Source: Deltaproteobacteria bacterium | GTDB taxonomy: Bacteria > Desulfobacterota > Desulfobacteria > Desulfobacterales > B30-G6 | Reading direction: 5' to 3' | Length of the DNA: 9,136 nt | Assembly (NCBI GenBank): GCA_003647375.1 | Contig: QMMS01000182.1 | Span: 1 to 9,136, forward strand | In this document: positions 6,632-9,136 of the stretch, one piece after another | Position numbering within the stretch: position 1 is the first letter of the stretch | How the letters are laid out: each line of letters begins with the position of its first letter | Program-made: the position numbers and the translations under genes | Notes under the pieces: generated by a model | Seen by the model: only the letters and a program-made list of their open reading frames with translations | The model's database searches: none | What the model was told of the DNA's origin: nothing

Positions 6632-7855
6632 ATGAACAAACTATCCAGACGTCAATTCATCTACGGCAGCGCTGCTTGTTTCACCGCGACCATTGCTTCC
6701 CAATGCTTCGGCCCATTTGGGCCTGATTCCTGCGAGGCCGCTATCGCCGGTGACATTCGCGGCAAAGTGTTTAAAGGCGATGCGCCTAAAAAGCTTTGGA
6801 AATGGTCTCACGAAGGGTTTTTATATAAAAAATTAAAAAACGATAAAGTGGTCTGTGGTATCTGCCCCAACCGCTGTATCCTGGCACCGGGTGATCGCAG
6901 TGTCTGCCGTTCCAAAGTCAACATAGACGGTAAATTATACAGCCTGGCCTATGGCAATCCCTGTTCGGTGAACACAGACCCCATTGAAAAAAAACCACTT
7001 TACCATTTCAAACCGAACACAAAAACTTTTTCCCTCGCCACCACCGGCTGCAATTTTCGCTGTCTGAACTGTCAGAACTGGGAAATATCCCAGGCCAAGC
7101 CCAATGAAGTACTCCATACCTACGACCTTTTTCCGGCCGATGTCATTAAAGCCGCCCAGAAGGCCCGGGCCCAATCAATCGCCTACACTTACTCCGAGCC
7201 GATCACATTTTTTGAATACATGATCGATACCGCCCGTCTGGCCAGAGAAGCCGGCATAGATAATCTATGGGTGTCCAACGCTTACATTAATACGAAACCG
7301 CTTCTGGAGCTCTGCAAGGTGCTGGATTCGGCCACACTCAATATTAAGTCTTACGATGACGGGATTTACCGTAAACTTAACGGCGGTCGTTTAAAGCCCG
7401 TATTAGACACCTTCAAAACCCTGCACGAACAAGGCGTCCATTTCGAGATGATCCATTTGGTGGTGCCCGGCTATACAGATGATGAGGACATGATCAAGGC
7501 CATGTGCGACTGGATTTTAGAAAACATCGGCCCTGATTATCCGCTTCACTTCCTGCGATTTTTTCCGCGTTACAAATTGGATCGACTGCCCCCGACCCCG
7601 GTTTCCACGTTGACCCGCTATCGGGAATTGGCCATGCAGCAAGGGATTCATTATGCGTATGTCGGTAACGTCGCCCGCCATGAAGGTAACAACACTTACT
7701 GTCATAACTGTAAAAAATTGCTGATCGAGCGAAAAGGATATTTTGTTCCAACCTATAACCTGGTGGGAAATCATTGCAAGTTCTGCGATACGCGAATTCC
7801 CGGGGTATGGCATGGGGCGTCTTCGGCGCCGGTTCATAGTTCCAACCTTGTATAG
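6632..7855 (+). CDS. amrS: AmmeMemoRadiSam system radical SAM enzyme with Tat signal
   Basis: A 407-residue radical SAM protein of the AmrS type, which co-occurs with Memo and AMMECR1; its reaction is not established. Order: Tat signal SRRQFIYGS (5-13) with a hydrophobic stretch to about 30 and a likely cut near 39; cysteine motif C75-x2-C78-x3-C82-x9-C92; radical SAM cluster motif C140-x3-C144-x2-C147 (GCNFRCLNC), whose cysteines bind the 4Fe-4S that cleaves SAM; YTYSEP (185-190) and NIKSYDD (237-243) barrel strands; C-terminal C357-x2-C360 and C382-x2-C385 followed by RIPGVW (388-393), all as in AmrS. Usual AmrS proteins start near the first cysteine region, so the first ~45 residues are an addition. 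Tat carries folded cofactor-loaded proteins, which fits an Fe-S enzyme. The gene starts 20 nt after the membrane gene with only a weak GAG site, so it is probably in the same operon. Family and Tat motif are clear; actual export is inferred. Confidence 0.94.
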   Translation: MNKLSRRQFIYGSAACFTATIASQCFGPFGPDSCEAAIAGDIRGKVFKGDAPKKLWKWSHEGFLYKKLKNDKVVCGICPNRCILAPGDRSVCRSKVNIDGKLYSLAYGNPCSVNTDPIEKKPLYHFKPNTKTFSLATTGCNFRCLNCQNWEISQAKPNEVLHTYDLFPADVIKAAQKARAQSIAYTYSEPITFFEYMIDTARLAREAGIDNLWVSNAYINTKPLLELCKVLDSATLNIKSYDDGIYRKLNGGRLKPVLDTFKTLHEQGVHFEMIHLVVPGYTDDEDMIKAMCDWILENIGPDYPLHFLRFFPRYKLDRLPPTPVSTLTRYRELAMQQGIHYAYVGNVARHEGNNTYCHNCKKLLIERKGYFVPTYNLVGNHCKFCDTRIPGVWHGASSAPVHSSNLV

Positions 7856-7873
7856 CTTCTTGTTAAAATCGAG

Positions 7874-8668
7874 CTATGCCATATATTTCACGGGATTGAT
7901 AAAGCTGCACGGCAGCATGGCAGCACACTTTCCGCACACGTGGGTAGTTAGAGGCAGGTCCGCATAATAATCAAGCGTATGCAGGTTTTCGTTCAGCCTG
8001 TCCCAGCATTTCCGTCGATCAAATCCATTCTCTGTGAGTGCATTTACCGGGCACCGCTCGATACATTTGCCACATTTTTTCCCAGCCTTGAGCAAACAGG
8101 CCTCTGGGGTCTCCATGAGTGGGTTGTCACCCAGGTCCGCTTCGGTAACCAGGCTACCAAAACGTCCACAGACACCGGATGGCGTTATCAGCATAGAGTG
8201 GGTTCCAAACCGCCCCAGACCCGTCAGGTGGGCAAGATGCTTGTGGGACCAGCGTGCCATGAGCCGTTTCTCGTCAAAATTGTGGGTGGCCGGCGTTAAC
8301 TCGGATGCATAGCCCGCCCTCTTCAGATATTCTGCTATGGCCTCCCCTGTCCGGTTGATGAGATCGTTGGTTTCAACGTAGGCAACACCCCAGTTCCTGC
8401 AGGGTCTTTTGCTTGAACGATTCTCTTTGATGAGAGTCTTCACAAACGGAAGGAAGAAAACGATGACTGATCTGGCTGTTTTCAGCAAGTCCTGTGGATG
8501 TAGATGCTCATCCATGGCAATCTTCGGCAAGACATCGAATCTCTGGTCGATGGGCGATGAAACCAGCAATGGTTTTCGCCACCATCCCTCATGATTCAAC
8601 CTGGCCGGCTCCCCTGCCACGTATGTTTCCATAAATTGTCTTAGTTCTGAAATCGATGGGTTATTCAC
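7874..8668 (-). CDS. Short QueG-like (COG1600-type) double 4Fe-4S protein
   Basis: A 264-residue cytoplasmic Fe-S protein resembling epoxyqueuosine reductase QueG and its relatives. Residues ~1-150 look like the cofactor-binding front domain; GLGRFGTHSMLITPSGVCGRFG (150-171) followed by SLVTEADL matches the region before the ferredoxin part in QueG. The ferredoxin part has C199-x2-C202-x3-C206-P with C191 nearby, then C221, C245-x2-C248-x5-C254. The second motif ends in LPC instead of the QueG pattern CxxCxxxCP. The C-terminal HEAT repeats of true QueG (usually ~370 residues or more) are absent, so queuosine synthesis should not be assumed; it could be a corrinoid or flavin redox protein. The start is GTG at 8668 with GGAGG 6 nt away, convincing. 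It converges on the radical SAM gene with 18 bp between stops. No neighbour explains its role. Confidence 0.82.
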   Translation of the reverse strand: MNNPSISELRQFMETYVAGEPARLNHEGWWRKPLLVSSPIDQRFDVLPKIAMDEHLHPQDLLKTARSVIVFFLPFVKTLIKENRSSKRPCRNWGVAYVETNDLINRTGEAIAEYLKRAGYASELTPATHNFDEKRLMARWSHKHLAHLTGLGRFGTHSMLITPSGVCGRFGSLVTEADLGDNPLMETPEACLLKAGKKCGKCIERCPVNALTENGFDRRKCWDRLNENLHTLDYYADLPLTTHVCGKCAAMLPCSFINPVKYMA

Positions 8669-8718
8669 TTTTTTCCTCCGATAAGATGTTAAACTATAGC
8701 TGGGAAGCTACAAATCAG

Positions 8719-8830
8719 TTTGTTATGTTCATTGTGTTCGTTGTGTTTATTGAGTTGCTATCGGTAAACGGTATATGATCCCCAACACTTACCGTTTAAA
8801 CAACCCAATGAAGCCAATAAACTCAACAAA
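8719..8830. repeat. Palindromic element of 9-nt TTYRTTGNG-type units around a hairpin
   Basis: Four adjacent 9-mers lie on the left: TTTGTTATG, TTCATTGTG, TTCGTTGTG, TTTATTGAG (8719-8754). A 9-bp inverted repeat follows, TAAACGGTA (8765-8773) and TACCGTTTA (8790-8798), with a 16-nt loop. Three inverted 9-mers complete it: CCCAATGAA, GCCAATAAA, CTCAACAAA (8804-8830), which on the other strand read TTTGTTGAG, TTTATTGGC, TTCATTGGG. The two sides are therefore complementary in pattern though not base by base. It lies upstream of the QueG-like gene. It is probably a dispersed miniature repeat; a role in transcription is possible but not shown. Confidence 0.65.
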
Positions 8831-8910
8831 CTCTATTCCCCTCCAAACCCCTGATAGCCTTTTAGTCCCTTAACTGTAAAATTTGTATATTTTGTAGCAA
8901 AATAAAAACA

Positions 8911-9018
8911 ATCACGAAAACACGAAATCTGAAAAACACGAAAGTCTTCATGGTCTTTTTCGTGGTCACGCGGCGCAAGCGCCTGCGCTGCGCGTTCGTA
9001 CTTTCGTGATTTCGTGAT
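8911..9018. repeat. 108-bp palindromic element with CACGAAA units and GC-rich centre
   Basis: The outer arms ATCACGAAAACACGAAA (8911-8927) and TTTCGTGATTTCGTGAT (9002-9018) pair at 16 of 17 positions. The heptamer CACGAAA occurs three times on the left (8913, 8921, 8937) and its complement three times on the right (8958, 9002, 9010); the outer ones are spaced 8 nt apart. The centre holds a GC-rich hairpin, GGCGCAAGCGCC (8972-8983), inside a longer imperfect CGCG...CGCG stem (about 8969-8994). It resembles REP or MITE-type dispersed repeats. It contains no reading frame. Confidence 0.75.
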
Positions 9019-9136
9019 AAAATATCTTTTTCTTTTCCGGTTTATCCGGGTTGGGGTTTAGACTGTAGGCTATTAGGTTGCGTACAGCCGATAGCTTTCA
9101 GCTACCCTCGAACCCTCCAAACCTCCACCCCTCGGA
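9019..9136. other. Non-coding window end with minor inverted motifs
   Basis: No supported gene is seen. A T-rich patch (about 9025-9037) follows the palindrome. AGCTTTCAGCT (9093-9103) is a short palindrome-like motif. CCGATAGC (9088-9095) is the inverse of GCTATCGG at 8757-8764. These may belong to the same kind of intergenic repeat, but the evidence is weak. The last ~30 bases are C-rich and may be close to the contig end. Confidence 0.4.

Noticed and set aside
6692..6707. Lipoprotein box (IASQC) in the radical SAM signal peptide
   Set aside because: Gln directly before the Cys does not fit a lipobox; the twin-arginine motif explains the N-terminus better.
8911..9018. CRISPR array
   Set aside because: Units are 7-8 nt, partly inverted and without spacers of constant length; no cas gene is near.
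8757..9095. GCTATCGG (8757-8764) and CCGATAGC (9088-9095) as terminal inverted repeats of a composite element
   Set aside because: An 8-bp match over 330 bp can occur by chance and no target duplication or transposase is seen.

Overview
The window looks like the end of a contig or clone from an anaerobic bacterium, most likely a sulfate-reducer-type Desulfobacterota (formerly Deltaproteobacteria). This placement is inferred from the gene mix: an FmdE-family protein, a metal-type ArsR with a permease, an AmmeMemoRadiSam set, a short QueG-like Fe-S protein, and intergenic palindromes built from short periodic units. No rRNA, tRNA or other phylogenetic marker is present.

Left part (1-2848). Bases 1-121 are a purine-rich, low-complexity tail with a run of 20 G, and look like bad sequence. 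They cut off a leftward PatB/MalY-type C-S lyase gene (122-493). That gene follows an FmdE-family gene (512-1117) and a metal-type ArsR repressor gene (1233-1577), all on the minus strand and spaced like an operon. Divergent from arsR is a membrane permease of the ArsP/DUF318 type with two added Cys-Cys motifs (1688-2848). The 110 bp between them holds two back-to-back TTGACA promoters. A perfect 6-6-6 palindrome sits on the -10 and start of the arsR promoter. The whole reads as a self-regulated metal or metalloid response module.

Centre (2948-7855). A promoter drives three tightly packed rightward genes. The first is a Memo (AmmeMemoRadiSam B) plus AMMECR1 (AmmeMemoRadiSam A) fusion with a Sec-type signal peptide. 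The second is a 704-residue membrane protein with a spermidine-synthase-like domain between two groups of transmembrane helices. The third is the AmmeMemoRadiSam radical SAM enzyme, which carries a twin-arginine signal peptide. Counting helices and applying the positive-inside rule by hand puts the spermidine-synthase-like domain on the outer face of the membrane too. All three products therefore appear to act outside the cytoplasm, which is unexpected for radical SAM chemistry. This is the most interesting observation in the window.

Right part (7874-9136). A leftward, short QueG-like (COG1600-type) Fe-S protein gene converges on the radical SAM gene. Behind it lie 468 bp without a gene. They contain two separate ~110-bp imperfect palindromes, one made of 9-nt units and one of 7/8-nt CACGAAA units. 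These are probably dispersed miniature repeats.
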